From Prunella strophiata (taxonomy: Eukaryota > Chordata > Aves > Passeriformes > Prunellidae), in contig JAZBQD010000001.1 in NCBI GenBank assembly GCA_036583965.1, positions 18,942,608-19,006,607 of the forward strand: a stretch of 64,000 bases of DNA, in the 5' to 3' direction. The notes under the pieces are model-generated. The model was not told where the DNA came from, did not search any database, and saw nothing but the letters and a program-made list of their open reading frames with translations. The translations under genes were made by a program, and so were the position numbers. The first letter of the stretch is position 1, and every line of letters begins with the position of its first letter. Shown piece after piece: positions 36,272 to 46,322 of this stretch.

Positions 36272-36889
36272 TCAAAGCATAAATTGCTTTTGTGTTTCTG
36301 CTTCGCTCTGTATCCTGAACAAGTCCTGGCAAATACACAAATCCATAATTTTACCTTCTCTTTTCTCTTTTTTTTTCTCTCCTTGTCTGTTTGTTTGTTT
36401 GCCTTTACTCTCCAGAGCACCAACCCTTTTTATTTGACCTGCCAGCTGTATGGGAAGTGGGATTCGTGCCTGCTGCTGCTGAGCAGCTGCCTGTCCAAGG
36501 TGGGCAGGGGTGAGGGGCTGGCTCTGGGGAAGCCTCTCCCGGAGCCCCCTCTCCACAAAAGGTCCTTCCGCAACGGCGTCGGAGCGGGAATTAAAAAAAC
36601 TTCCTTCCGAAGGGCAAAGTCCTGAGCAAATGTCCCAAAGCCCGGCCCAGGTTTTGACACTGATGCTCCTGATGTTCCAGACTGTTGCTTCAAGTTCCTT
36701 TGGATGCTTTTTTTCTGGTGAAGCCACCTCTGGCAGAGTCCCCAGGCGTCGTTTTCCGCGAGCGGAGCGGATGGGAGCGCTCGGGAAGGGCTCTGTTCCC
36801 AAAGTTACAGTGGCATAAAGTTCTGTCTCAAAATTAATGTTTTCATTTGCTTGATTTCCCTCCTTTGTCAGACTGCAGGTTTTAATCAA
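36272..36889 (-). other. 205-codon open frame (doubtful)
   Basis: This is the longest open frame outside the tandem repeats. It starts at 36889 on the minus strand and has no domain, signal peptide or family motif that I recognise. It covers a locally CpG-retaining block (about 16 CpGs in 36520-36790), which lowers stop-codon frequency and can explain its length. It could be a decayed exon, a conserved regulatory block or chance. Confidence 0.12.
36416..36500 (+). other. Exon-like segment with splice-site-like ends
   Basis: A pyrimidine-rich tract ending tctccag at 36415 and a donor-like aag/gtgggc at 36500 bound an 85-bp segment open in two frames, one reading STNPFYLTCQLYGKWDSCLL. I recognise no protein. 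No neighbouring exon was found, so a conserved non-coding element or chance is at least as likely. Confidence 0.15.
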
Positions 36890-37923
36890 GCTGCCCTGTG
36901 ATTAATGCAGAGATAATCCCCTGATTTCTCCCATCTTTGAGGAGATGTTGTGCACACAGCCTGCGGGGAGGACTGGAGTATTCCCAAAATCCCTCCTCTC
37001 CTCCAGGCACGAGGCATTCCTGTGCTTTCTCCCATCCCAAATCACATTCACTTGAAGACAACTGGTAATTTTAATACAGATTTAAAGTGCACTTCATTTC
37101 AGGTTTCCAATGATACTGAAGGGCCACTGGTGGAAGAATCAGGCCTTACTTGTAACTTCCACTGGCTTTTTAATATAGTTATTTAAAATGACTTTGGCAG
37201 GAAATAGTCTCTGGAGATGTCTCATCTCATATCCAGAAGAATCCTGGGAAATCACTTCTAAGGCAGGGTATCAGCACTGCTCCCTGTGCCTCAATTAATT
37301 GACTTAGGTAGGCAACACCCAGCTGATGAAATGTGCCAAATCTGGGATTTTTTTTTCATTTCCTGTTGTAAAAAAAAAAAAAAAAAAATAAAACAAGGAA
37401 AAAGTCATTTGATGTGAAGTTTGTAAATGTGGTGTGGAGGAAAGATCATCCTGATGGGTTACACCTGTGGGTTACACAGTTCTACCTGTGGCTGTGTCCC
37501 CTGAGTGTAACAAGCTGAGCCCTTGGCTTGAAAATGTGGCAGAGTGTCTCTGCAATACCTTTTGCAGTCAAAGCTGTGATATTAATTACAATAAATCACT
37601 CTGTGGATGTTTTCTAATATTTCCCTGTTAAATATCATAGCTCAGGAGATCATTTTTAACCCTACAATAAGGTGCTTTGGTGTCATCACCTCTGTGATGC
37701 CCTCCCTGAGCTCATGGGGAAAAGTGAGCCCAGCACGGAACTCTGCTGGTGGGACAGGAGGTTTTTCTGGATGATTTCTGGCTGATCCAAGGAGATCAAA
37801 CTCATTCCTGCCTGTGTTTGTCCAGGCTGAAAAGTTTAACACATCCTGGGTTTTAAAGTCGCTTAAACACTTGAGTTCTTTTGGGGTCCTCTTGAGGTTG
37901 CTGAGGTGAGTGGGAACCGTGGG
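36890..37923. other. Single-copy DNA with A run
   Basis: An A-rich run lies at about 37370-37389. No gene or dispersed repeat recognised. Confidence 0.45.
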
Positions 37924-38301
37924 AGTCATGGAGCCCAGGAACCATGGAAACCAGGAACCATGAAATCCTGGGAACCATGGAACCCAGAATCCATGGAAAC
38001 CAGGAACCATAAAATCCTAGGAGCCATGGAACCCAGGAGCCATGGAAACCAGGGACCATGGAAACCAGGAGCCATGAAATCCTAGGAACCATAAAACCTA
38101 GAACCCAGGAACCATAAAATCCTAGGAACCATAAAATCCTAGAAACCATGGAACCCAGGAACCATAAAATCTAAGGAACCATGAAATCCTAGGAATCATG
38201 GAACCCAGGAACCATGGAAACCAGGGACCATGGAACCCAGGAGCCATAAAATCCTAGGAACCATGAAATCCAAGGACCCATGGAATCCTAGAAACTGTGG
38301 G
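37924..38301. repeat. Degenerate 16-17-bp minisatellite
   Basis: Repeats of ggaaccatggaaacca and ggaaccatgaaatcct types, strongly diverged and with variable unit length, over about 380 bp. Short remnants continue after the inserted duplicate, at 38394-38425. The Trp/Phe/Gly-rich minus-strand frames here are repeat artefacts. Confidence 0.93.
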
Positions 38302-38393
38302 ATTTTAGCTTCACAGGTGTTTTTGTTTTTTCTCTTACCTGTAATTTAAGCCTCAGAAGTTCACACAGGTTATACAAAGCTGGTATTTCATTT
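38302..38393 (+). repeat. Inserted copy of the 35962-36057 segment
   Basis: About 92 bp of foreign sequence interrupts the minisatellite and matches the segment 2.3 kb upstream in the same orientation. The minisatellite resumes at once (catggaacc). There is no A tail and no obvious target duplication, so a templated (filler) insertion or gene conversion is more likely than retroposition. Confidence 0.9.
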
Positions 38394-38709
38394 CATGGAA
38401 CCATGGGATCCTAGGAACCATGGAAAGTGCCTAAGGAGTGTGCTGGATATTTATTACCCTTGGCTACTTTCAGATGGGAGCAAGCCCAGGGTGGCACCGT
38501 GGTGACACTGCAGCTGGGCATGGCCCTGTGTCACTCCTGGCTGCTGGCATCTCAGCCATGCCAGATGTCCTGCAAATTTTCCATCCCAAACACTCTCCAG
38601 GTCTCTCCAGGACTCCCCAAGGAGCAGAACTTCACTGCCTTTGGCCATGGAAAATTGAAGGGCTGGGAATGATTCCTGGCTGGTGACAGAAGCAAAACCA
38701 GGTCCTGAG

Positions 38710-38893
38710 TGCACAGATTGTCCAGAGCAGCTGTGGCTGCCCCTGGATCCCTGGCAGTGCCCAAGGCCAGGCTGGACACTGGGGCTGGGAGCACCTGGCA
38801 CAGTGGAAGGTGTCCCTGCCATGGCAGGGGGTGGAAATGGATGAGCTTTAAGGTCCCTTCAATCCAAACCAGTCTGTGATCCCAAGATTTCAT
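38710..38893 (+). mobile_element. CR1 LINE 3' end
   Basis: ccagagcagctgtggctgcc, then cccaaggccaggctggacac and cagtggaaggtgtccctgcc, ending tttaaggtcccttcaatcca and a degraded terminus. Confidence 0.93.
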
Positions 38894-40378
38894 GAATCCA
38901 TAAATCCATTCTGCATCTGCACACGGCTGTGGGGATGGAGGTGTTATGTCCCAGTTTTGTCCTGCTCATATCTCCACCCAAACTATCTTTCAGGAAAGCA
39001 AAAAACCCAAACAAAATTCAGATTTACCTTTGTTTGGTCTTTGAGATCTGTTTTTGCTAACATTTTCCTACATAATCAAATATATTCCTGCCTTGGTGAC
39101 CTGGGATGAGCAAGGTTGTCTTTAAGCCAACAGAACTCTGCGTGGAGCTTGGAAAATCAGGCTCTTCCCTTTCATTTATTGTGCAGGAATGAGGGTAACT
39201 CATTTAGTGTTTTGGCATTTGTCTTTGGGCAGGGCACGTTCCAGAGGGATGCAGAGCTGCTCCCACAGACCTTCATGCCCCTTTTATCAAAAATAAGGGA
39301 TGCAAGAAAAAATTGGCTGCTGGAAAAATCCCATTCTTTATGATTTAGCCAGTCCCTGACAGGCCACACTCCAGCTGGAGGGATCTGCATGTACAAAACA
39401 ATGGGACCAGGAGGCCACCAAGAGCCATAAGTCACCTAAATCAGCTAAATCCAGAGCAAGCCTGGAAAATGTGGCTTGTCCAGCTGCCTTTCAGGAGTTC
39501 TGTCACTGGAGGGGTGATGTGGCCAGCTCAGCTCACAGAGGATTTGCCCTGCAATGCAGAATTCATCCCTGAACTTTAAAGGTGGCTTTGTTTTGGAGAG
39601 AACAGAGAGTGACCTCAGTGATCTCTGTCAGGAAATAAGAATCTGAGGGTGCCATTGCCAGGCACATTAATTTTTATGCTGACAGGAACTGGAAATGTGG
39701 CAGAAAATGTCTTTTTCTCAGTAAAAAGTGAACAATGGGAGCAACTATAGGGGTGCCAACCTGCACCATAATTAATGTGTTGTCATTAATTTTATTTCTT
39801 TCTGGAGAACAGGGATTCATGATGCTGTGAGAAGATAATTTGTGAATTTCTTTACTATTTTTCTTGGTTTACCTAACAGAAAGAGAAAAGATCAAAGAGT
39901 TCAGAGGGTGGGAAGAGTGATGCTTTGTCTGGGGATTGAGGAGCAAGTTGGGAAGTTGGGAATGCTCTGACCAGTCTTGGCTGAGTAATTTAGTCCATAA
40001 CTTTAGAAAATAATTTCCCCATCTGAAAAATAAGGAACTACCTTCATTAGAGCCATCTTGACTAAGCAGTGTCATGACTGATGGATTTGGGAAGACTTTA
40101 GTGACAGAAAAGTGTGGTTTCAATAGCTTGAAAGGCTGAGGGAGAGGACATGAAGAATTCCTGAATCCATAAGGATTTTTTTCCTTACTTTGCTTTAACT
40201 TGTATCTACCTCTGGAAGCTTTAGGCATAAATTTCCAGTGATGATTCCTTGTTTTTGGGCTGTGAGAACCATCCCTGAGATGAGCAGACACTGTTTGGAG
40301 CAGCCAAACTTGATTTGGCCAGTTTTGATTTCTAGTTCAAACTAGAAACCAGATTTCCCTAGATTTACTGAATAAATG
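38894..40378. other. Single-copy non-coding DNA
   Basis: Contains a short perfect hairpin, ctagttcaaactag, at 40332-40345. No gene recognised. Confidence 0.45.
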
Positions 40379-40535
40379 ACTTTTATTTTGACATTTATTG
40401 AAGAATTAAACTCTTTTGAACTGTGACATCATTGCCACAAAGAGAATCCATTCATTAGGAAATGTGGCTACTCAGATCCAGCTGTGTCTGAATAAATCAG
40501 TTGATAATAAATAAGTTAATGAATTTATAAACTAA
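40379..40535 (+). repeat. Inverted-duplicate arm B
   Basis: Matches the reverse complement of 35130-35288, as described there. The arms are 5.1 kb apart. Confidence 0.88.
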
Positions 40536-40589
40536 CTGCTGGGCCCTGGGGTTGGGCTGATGCTACCCTGAGGTTGTGGGAGCTGTATC

Positions 40590-40683
40590 CCCATCCCATC
40601 CCATCCCATCCCATCCCATCCCATCCCATCCCATCCCATCCCATCCCATCCCATCCCATCCCATCCCATCCCATCCCATCCCC
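40590..40683. repeat. (CCCAT)n pentanucleotide repeat
   Basis: About 18 perfect units and no interruptions. The purity suggests recent expansion and likely length polymorphism. Pro/Ser/His and Gly/Trp/Asp/Met open frames over it are artefacts. Confidence 0.98.
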
Positions 40684-41809
40684 ACACCTGGAATGGCACC
40701 TCCCAAGGAGCAGGACGTGTCACCTGCTGCTCCTCTGCTCCCCAAAAACCACCTCTGCCTTTGAAGGCTTGAGGTTTCCACGGGTGAACCTGAAGGGAAC
40801 AAATCCCATAAGACACCAACACCAAAATCTGCCCAAAGACAAGAAGAGGAATTAACACTTTTCTTCTTCTTCACAGATTATTGGCAAGGAAGGCAATTAA
40901 ATAGCCTGATGTAATAGCACCTAATTAACTTGCAAGCCTGAAAATTCTTTATTGTAATGACATCCCAGTACTCGGGTTTCTGATTGCCCAGCACATATTA
41001 AAGTATGGATATCACATTTGGGTTTCCTAATTTGCTATTATTTGCCTGTATGTGGTAATTTATTCCCTGAAAATACCAAGAGGAAGAAAGGGAGAAATCT
41101 CTCACTGCTTTTAACTCTGGATATAATTTTGACCTTAAGAAAGAACAAGACAGATATGAGAGAGTATATTAGATGTTATTATTACCGTAATAAAAGAGAA
41201 ATAAAAATCATTGTGCAGAAAGGCTCTAAGACAACCATTAACCATTTGTCATATAAAGGAAATCAAAATTTAACTTATCAGAAAGCCTGGCACTTTAAAG
41301 ATTCATCATGAAAAATTACTTCAGACCGTGGAGCATTTATGCAGAATGTCATTGATGAGCTGTCTGCTTAAATGTTGAAAGAGTTTGGGGAAAGATTGAA
41401 AAAATGTCAAAGATATGCCTTGTATCAGTCTCACCATATTTAAGTTTATTTTGGGGAGTGAAGCAGCATGGCAGGACTTTTTCCTTGAAGGAATCAAGCT
41501 GGAATTCACTGTCCTGCCCCAATGGGCCATGGCTGGTGAGAACAACCAAGGTGAGGATGGACCTTGGTGACTGAAAAATGTGACACTGCTGAATATCAAA
41601 CTTCACTCTGGGGTACAGAGCAATTTTTGGGGTTAGGGCAATTTATCTGTCTTTGTGGTGGTAGGAAGACTTTTTCTTCTAATTCCTTCCCAGATTTGAA
41701 GTCACTGGGTTGCTGATGCTGGAAAAGAAGGTGATCTTAAAAGCTTGATCAGCTGAGACTCATCCTGTCAACTCTTCCTGTGAACCTTCCAGAGCACATG
41801 TAAGGGCTC
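40684..41809. other. Single-copy non-coding DNA
   Basis: No recognised gene or repeat. Confidence 0.45.
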
Positions 41810-42369
41810 AGTGTTGTTATTATTGTCATCACTAATAATGAAGGGATGGGACTGTTTTCAGGCTAAGAATGATTCATTGATCAGATAACCATCAGTCTCA
41901 GAGGCCCTGAGATTTCAGAGGAGCAAGCATTCAGCCATAGCTCAAGAGCAGTCACAAGTTCTTTGTTACAAGGCAATACAGAACTTTCTAACCCAATGGA
42001 CAGTTCCCACAGGGTTTATTTTGCTTTCCTGACCTATCACCTTTACTCACTTCTGCTGCACTGCAGATACTTTTATCTAATGGGCTTCTGTCTCACATGC
42101 ACACAGATGCTTCTGTTGTAACTTCTAAACTCTCAGCTAATTCTATACAACCCCACCCCTACATTATAAACCCTTCCCCATCTTCTCAGTGCAGTTTTCT
42201 CACTTACTTAAGGCATATTCTTACTTGCAACTATAGAAATATGAGTTTATGATTTTTCTGCTTAATATCTGTGTATTGTATTTTTACATCAATCCAAGCT
42301 TCTCCCAAGGCTGCAGATCAAACCCTTCAGTGTCTGTGGAGTTTCTGTTTTTCTGATTCCCACAAGTGT
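41810..42369 (-). mobile_element. Solo LTR, family E, with TSD
   Basis: TGTTAT...CCCACA at 41815-42364 (550 bp) is flanked by a perfect 5-bp duplication agtgt (41810-41814 and 42365-42369). On the minus strand a TTATAA box (near 42165) precedes AATAAA (near 42017), so it lies in minus orientation. No gag, pol or env sequence adjoins it. Confidence 0.82.
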
Positions 42370-42804
42370 GACAAGAAATGAGCTGTGGAGAGCAGCTCTC
42401 CAGACCTCATCCCCAGATTTCATCCCCAGCTCACTGGAAGAGCAGGGAGTGATGGAGCATCTTCCACAGGTTTTGCCTCAGACGTTCAGTGCGTTCAGGG
42501 TTGGAATATTTTGTGTTCACTCCTGGCCAAATGAACCTGGTGAGTCTCTATGGCAACCCTGGAGCACCTCACAGAGCTCTGAGCTCTTAGAGACTCCCCT
42601 GCCCACAGAGCTTCCTCACTGATTTCTCTGCCTTGTGCCTAAGGGCTCTCCTGACCCCCAAATCTCACCTGGGCTTTCCAAAGTGCAGCCAAATCCCAGA
42701 GCTGGGAGCTCCACACGGAGCCCAGGCTCCTCTGTAACTTCATTAGCATCTCAATTAGCAGCATGACACTTGGCTGAAGCCAGGGTCTGGGAGGATGCTG
42801 TGGA
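42370..42804. other. Single-copy non-coding DNA
   Basis: Nothing recognised between the LTR and the tandem array. Confidence 0.45.
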
Positions 42805-43735
42805 AATTTATTGTTAAGCTCAGTGATGTCAGCATAATTCCAGAGTCATTTTGGTCCCCCCCAGCTCTGCTTTGCTTTGTTTTATAACTAAAAATTGCTA
42901 TTTTACTAAAAATACTATTTTATAACTAAAACTCTCAGTAGATGATGGTTATCATGTTGCAGAGGGGCATTTTGTACTTACTTTTCAAGTAAAAATCATC
43001 AATTAATTAAAAAAGAACAAATGGCTCTCAATTTGAGAAGAGTATGTGTGAGTAAAAATGGGGGGGGAAATTATATACTAAATTATGTAAAATGTTCATG
43101 TTGATTAATTTACAACCTTAAAGGAAAGAATGTATTTTATTGTTAAACTCAGTGAGTCAGCATCATTCCAGAGTCATTTTGGTCCCCCCAGCTCTGCTTT
43201 GCTTTTTATAACTAAAAATCACCCTATCAGTAGATGATGGTTATCATGTTGCAGAGAGGCATTTTTACTTTATTTTCAAGTAAAAATCATCAATTAATTA
43301 AAAAAGAACAAATGGCTCTCAATTCAAGGAATGAAGATTATGTGTAAGTAAAAATGGGAGAAAAAATTATAAATGAATTATGTAAAATATCATGTTGATT
43401 GATTTACACAACCTTAAAGGAAAGAATATAATTTATTGTTAAACTCAGTGATGTCAGCATTGTTCCAGAGTCATTTCAGCACCCCCAGCTCTGCTTTCCT
43501 TTATTTTATAACTAAAAATTGCACTCTCAGTAGATGATGGTTATCATGTTGCAGAGGGGTATTTACACTTAATTTTCAAGGAAAAATCATAAATTTATTG
43601 ACAAGAACAAATGGCTCTCAACTTGAGGAAAGAAGAGTATGTGTAATTTAAAATGGGGGAAAATTATATAATGAATTATGTAAACAGATCTTGTTGATTA
43701 ATTTATACAACCTTAAAGGAAAGAAGATAATTGCC
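42805..43735. repeat. About 300-bp tandem repeat, three copies
   Basis: The phrase ttgttaa(g/a)ctcagtga recurs at 42811, 43140 and 43436, giving periods of 329 and 296 bp. Each unit continues through cagagtcatttt, gatgatggttatcatgttgc, aagaacaaatggctctcaa and accttaaaggaaaga in the same order. Unit 1 is longer because of a local duplication of ttttataactaaaa. The copies differ by substitutions and small indels. There is no coding potential. Confidence 0.95.
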
Positions 43736-43871
43736 CCATGTGGGTGGAATTGGGCTATGAAAAGATAATTATGAACAGAAAAAATTGATGTTTTCCCTGT
43801 TGCAAAGGTGGGGTGTTTTTATATTTTGTTTGCCTTTCTGCAGACATTAATGATAATATCACTGGGTTACT

Positions 43872-43925
43872 CATGGAATATCCTGAGCAGGAAGGGATCC
43901 ATGAGGATCACCAAAGCTTAAATCC
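43872..43925 (-). mobile_element. CR1 LINE 3' terminus (short)
   Basis: catggaatatcctgagcagg then aagggatccatgaggatcac is the reverse complement of the ccttgtgggtcc-type CR1 tail seen at 5320-5370. Confidence 0.7.
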
Positions 43926-44705
43926 TACAAGAATCATCCTTGTGGATGCTGCTGGGCAAGCCCTGGCAGACACAAACTCCACCAACTCCATGCAGCTCAA
44001 GGAGGCCAGCAGAGCCCTTTGAGCTGCCCAAATATTTTCTATATTTTTGTATCAAGCCGGCGTTTTCCTAAATTCCTACCACCTAAATTTCCTGAATTTT
44101 CTGCTGTTGGTGCCCAGGTGTTGGTGCTGCACTTTTGGAACTCCTCAGAGTGGCTTTTTGCAGAGTTAGGCAGAAGCCACGTGAGGATGAGATCTCCAGG
44201 ATCCCTTTGCTCTTTTGCATGTGGAGCGTGGTGCCAATTTGCATATTTTGGTACTTGAACTTTACAAATCACTCCTTATGATCAACAAATAAGGTGTCAT
44301 TTACGTGCTTGTGTTCAGGAAATGAGTTGCATTTATCTTCCCTGTGCTCTCAGGATGAATTCAGGTGTTTTGGCACAGAGCACTCGCCTCGCCTGCCTCG
44401 TGCTGTTCACCTGTCAAAGGCTGTACCTCTGAGCCTGTAACTGCTTAATTAATGATATTATAGATGCTCTAGCCTTATAAACTGGATTCTTTGGTCACTG
44501 GCCTAAGCTGGATGTTTTTCAAAGGCATATTCAATAATTTAGCTTTTTATTTAGGTAAAACACTTTGTGTTTTAGATTAATTTAGTCATATTGCATTAAG
44601 AATATATATAATTTTTAAGAGTCTGATGGCTGAAGACAGTTTCATTTGACAAATTAATTGCAGAGTGTTTTCAGATGTGATTGTTCATTAATGATTGTTA
44701 ATAAA
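43926..44705. other. Single-copy, AT-rich DNA
   Basis: The stretch 44390-44620 has an evenly complex, homeobox-site-rich texture (ttaattaatgatatta). No gene recognised. Confidence 0.4.
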
Positions 44706-44890
44706 TGAGGGTGTAAGGCCCTGGCACAGGGTGCCCAGAGCAGCTGTGGCTGCCCCTGGATCCCTGGCAGTGCCCAAGGCCAGGCTGGACACTGGGGCTG
44801 GGAGCACCTGGGACAGTGGGAGGTTGGAGTTGGATGGGATTTAAGATCCTTCCAACCCAAACCAGTCTGGGATTCCATGATCCCATCACA
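44706..44890 (+). mobile_element. CR1 LINE 3' end
   Basis: aaggccctggcacagggtgc, then cagagcagctgtggctgccc and caaggccaggctggacactg, ending ttccaacccaaaccagtctg and ggattccatga. Confidence 0.94.
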
Positions 44891-46204
44891 CCATTTGCTG
44901 TTCCCTACAGCTCCTTCCCAGTTGCCAGGAGCTTTCACTCCACAGCAATATTTATTTACTGCATTCCAGCAAATGCAGAAATTTTATCTTGTGTGCAAAT
45001 CGTGCAAAGAAATGAATCTCACCATTATCCTGGAGCCATGGGATGGAAGGGTTCCCACATGACTCATCCCTGGCACTCACCCACGGTCACTGCAAGCAAT
45101 GTCTCACCAGTTTTATGTTGTATTTTGCTGGTGATTGCAGCACAGTTGGGTGTTTTCCTCAGCTCCATGTTAAATAACCAGAAAAGGCCCTGGTCAGCAG
45201 GAGCAGGGAGGTTGGTGCTGGTTCCTGATGGAACAAACCCAGGGGATCCTGCTCGGGGTCACAGCTCTGAGTTCTGAGTCACTTCTGCAAGCCTGGCCTC
45301 GAGGAAATGGTTCACTTTCACTGTAAATAAAAAGTGGATTTCACCTGCCACAGGGGGAGAGGGAAGAGATTCTTCCTGCTCTGGTGATATTTTGGTGCTG
45401 TGGAGCTGCAGACACAAATCCAGGAGTTTTCCAGGCAGGAATGCTGCACCCCTGACATGGAGCCAGGCAAAAATTCAATTTAAAAATGGGACCATTTTTC
45501 CTTTTCCTACAGGAAACTCCCCCACATTCCCTGTGCCACCTTGGGCAGGATTCTGACTGATTCTGCTCCTGCACTTGGCTCTTTACATCCAAAGTTTTCA
45601 ACTTGCCCTTTTTCCTCCCACTGTTCTATTGATGGGATTTGCTGCTCCCACTTGGAATTTGTGTGGCATCCAGACACTGCAAATTAATTTGTGTCAACAC
45701 TACTGCAGGGAAAATCATAACTAATTATGGGAACAATGGATAACCAGGGAATGGCACAAGGGAGATTTCCAGAGGAGCAAGGAAGGGTTAAAACTGGATC
45801 TTAATTCCCATATTTTCAGGGTGTGTTTTGTCCTGCAACTTCCACAAGAAAAAGTTCCAGGGGAGATAAAAATCTGTGGTGACTTCTGTATATTTTGCTT
45901 TTTTTTTTTAATGATCACAAGTTTAGCTTCTTAAATTAGGTGTGACTGGGGATGGGAGGAGTGGTAATATTTTCCTAGTGAGCCTGAAGCTGCTGCAGGT
46001 TAGCATTCCATAATTATTTTTGTCAGAAAGATGAATGCCATCCTAAAAAAAAAAGTTGGAAGCTCACAGCACCTGGGCTTTGATATATGAATATTGCCAC
46101 TGTGGATGCTGGAATGGCATTCTGGATGCTTTGTGGGTTTATGGCTGTGAGACATTCCTTGGGCTGATTCAGAAACACTTTTCCTACACATTTTAAAGCA
46201 GCTT
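44891..46204. other. Single-copy non-coding DNA
   Basis: No recognised gene or repeat. Confidence 0.45.
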
Positions 46205-46322
46205 TTGATCTTTGGTTTTTTTGGGGTTTTTTTTTTTGGTTTTTTTTGTTTTGTTTTGTTTTGTTTTGGTTTGGTTTTTTGGGGGGTTTTTTTGGGTTTT
46301 TTTTTTTTTTTTAAATTTGTTT
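46205..46322. repeat. G/T low-complexity tract
   Basis: T runs separated by G, including four to five TTTTG units, then GGGGGG and long T runs. Confidence 0.95.

Noticed and set aside
40590..40683. Proline/serine/histidine-rich peptide
   Set aside because: Direct translation of a pure (CCCAT)n repeat.
43813..44022. 69-codon frame preceded by an acceptor-like ctgcag
   Set aside because: Its first third is a reversed CR1 tail, so the apparent exon start is transposon sequence. The rest is too short to judge.
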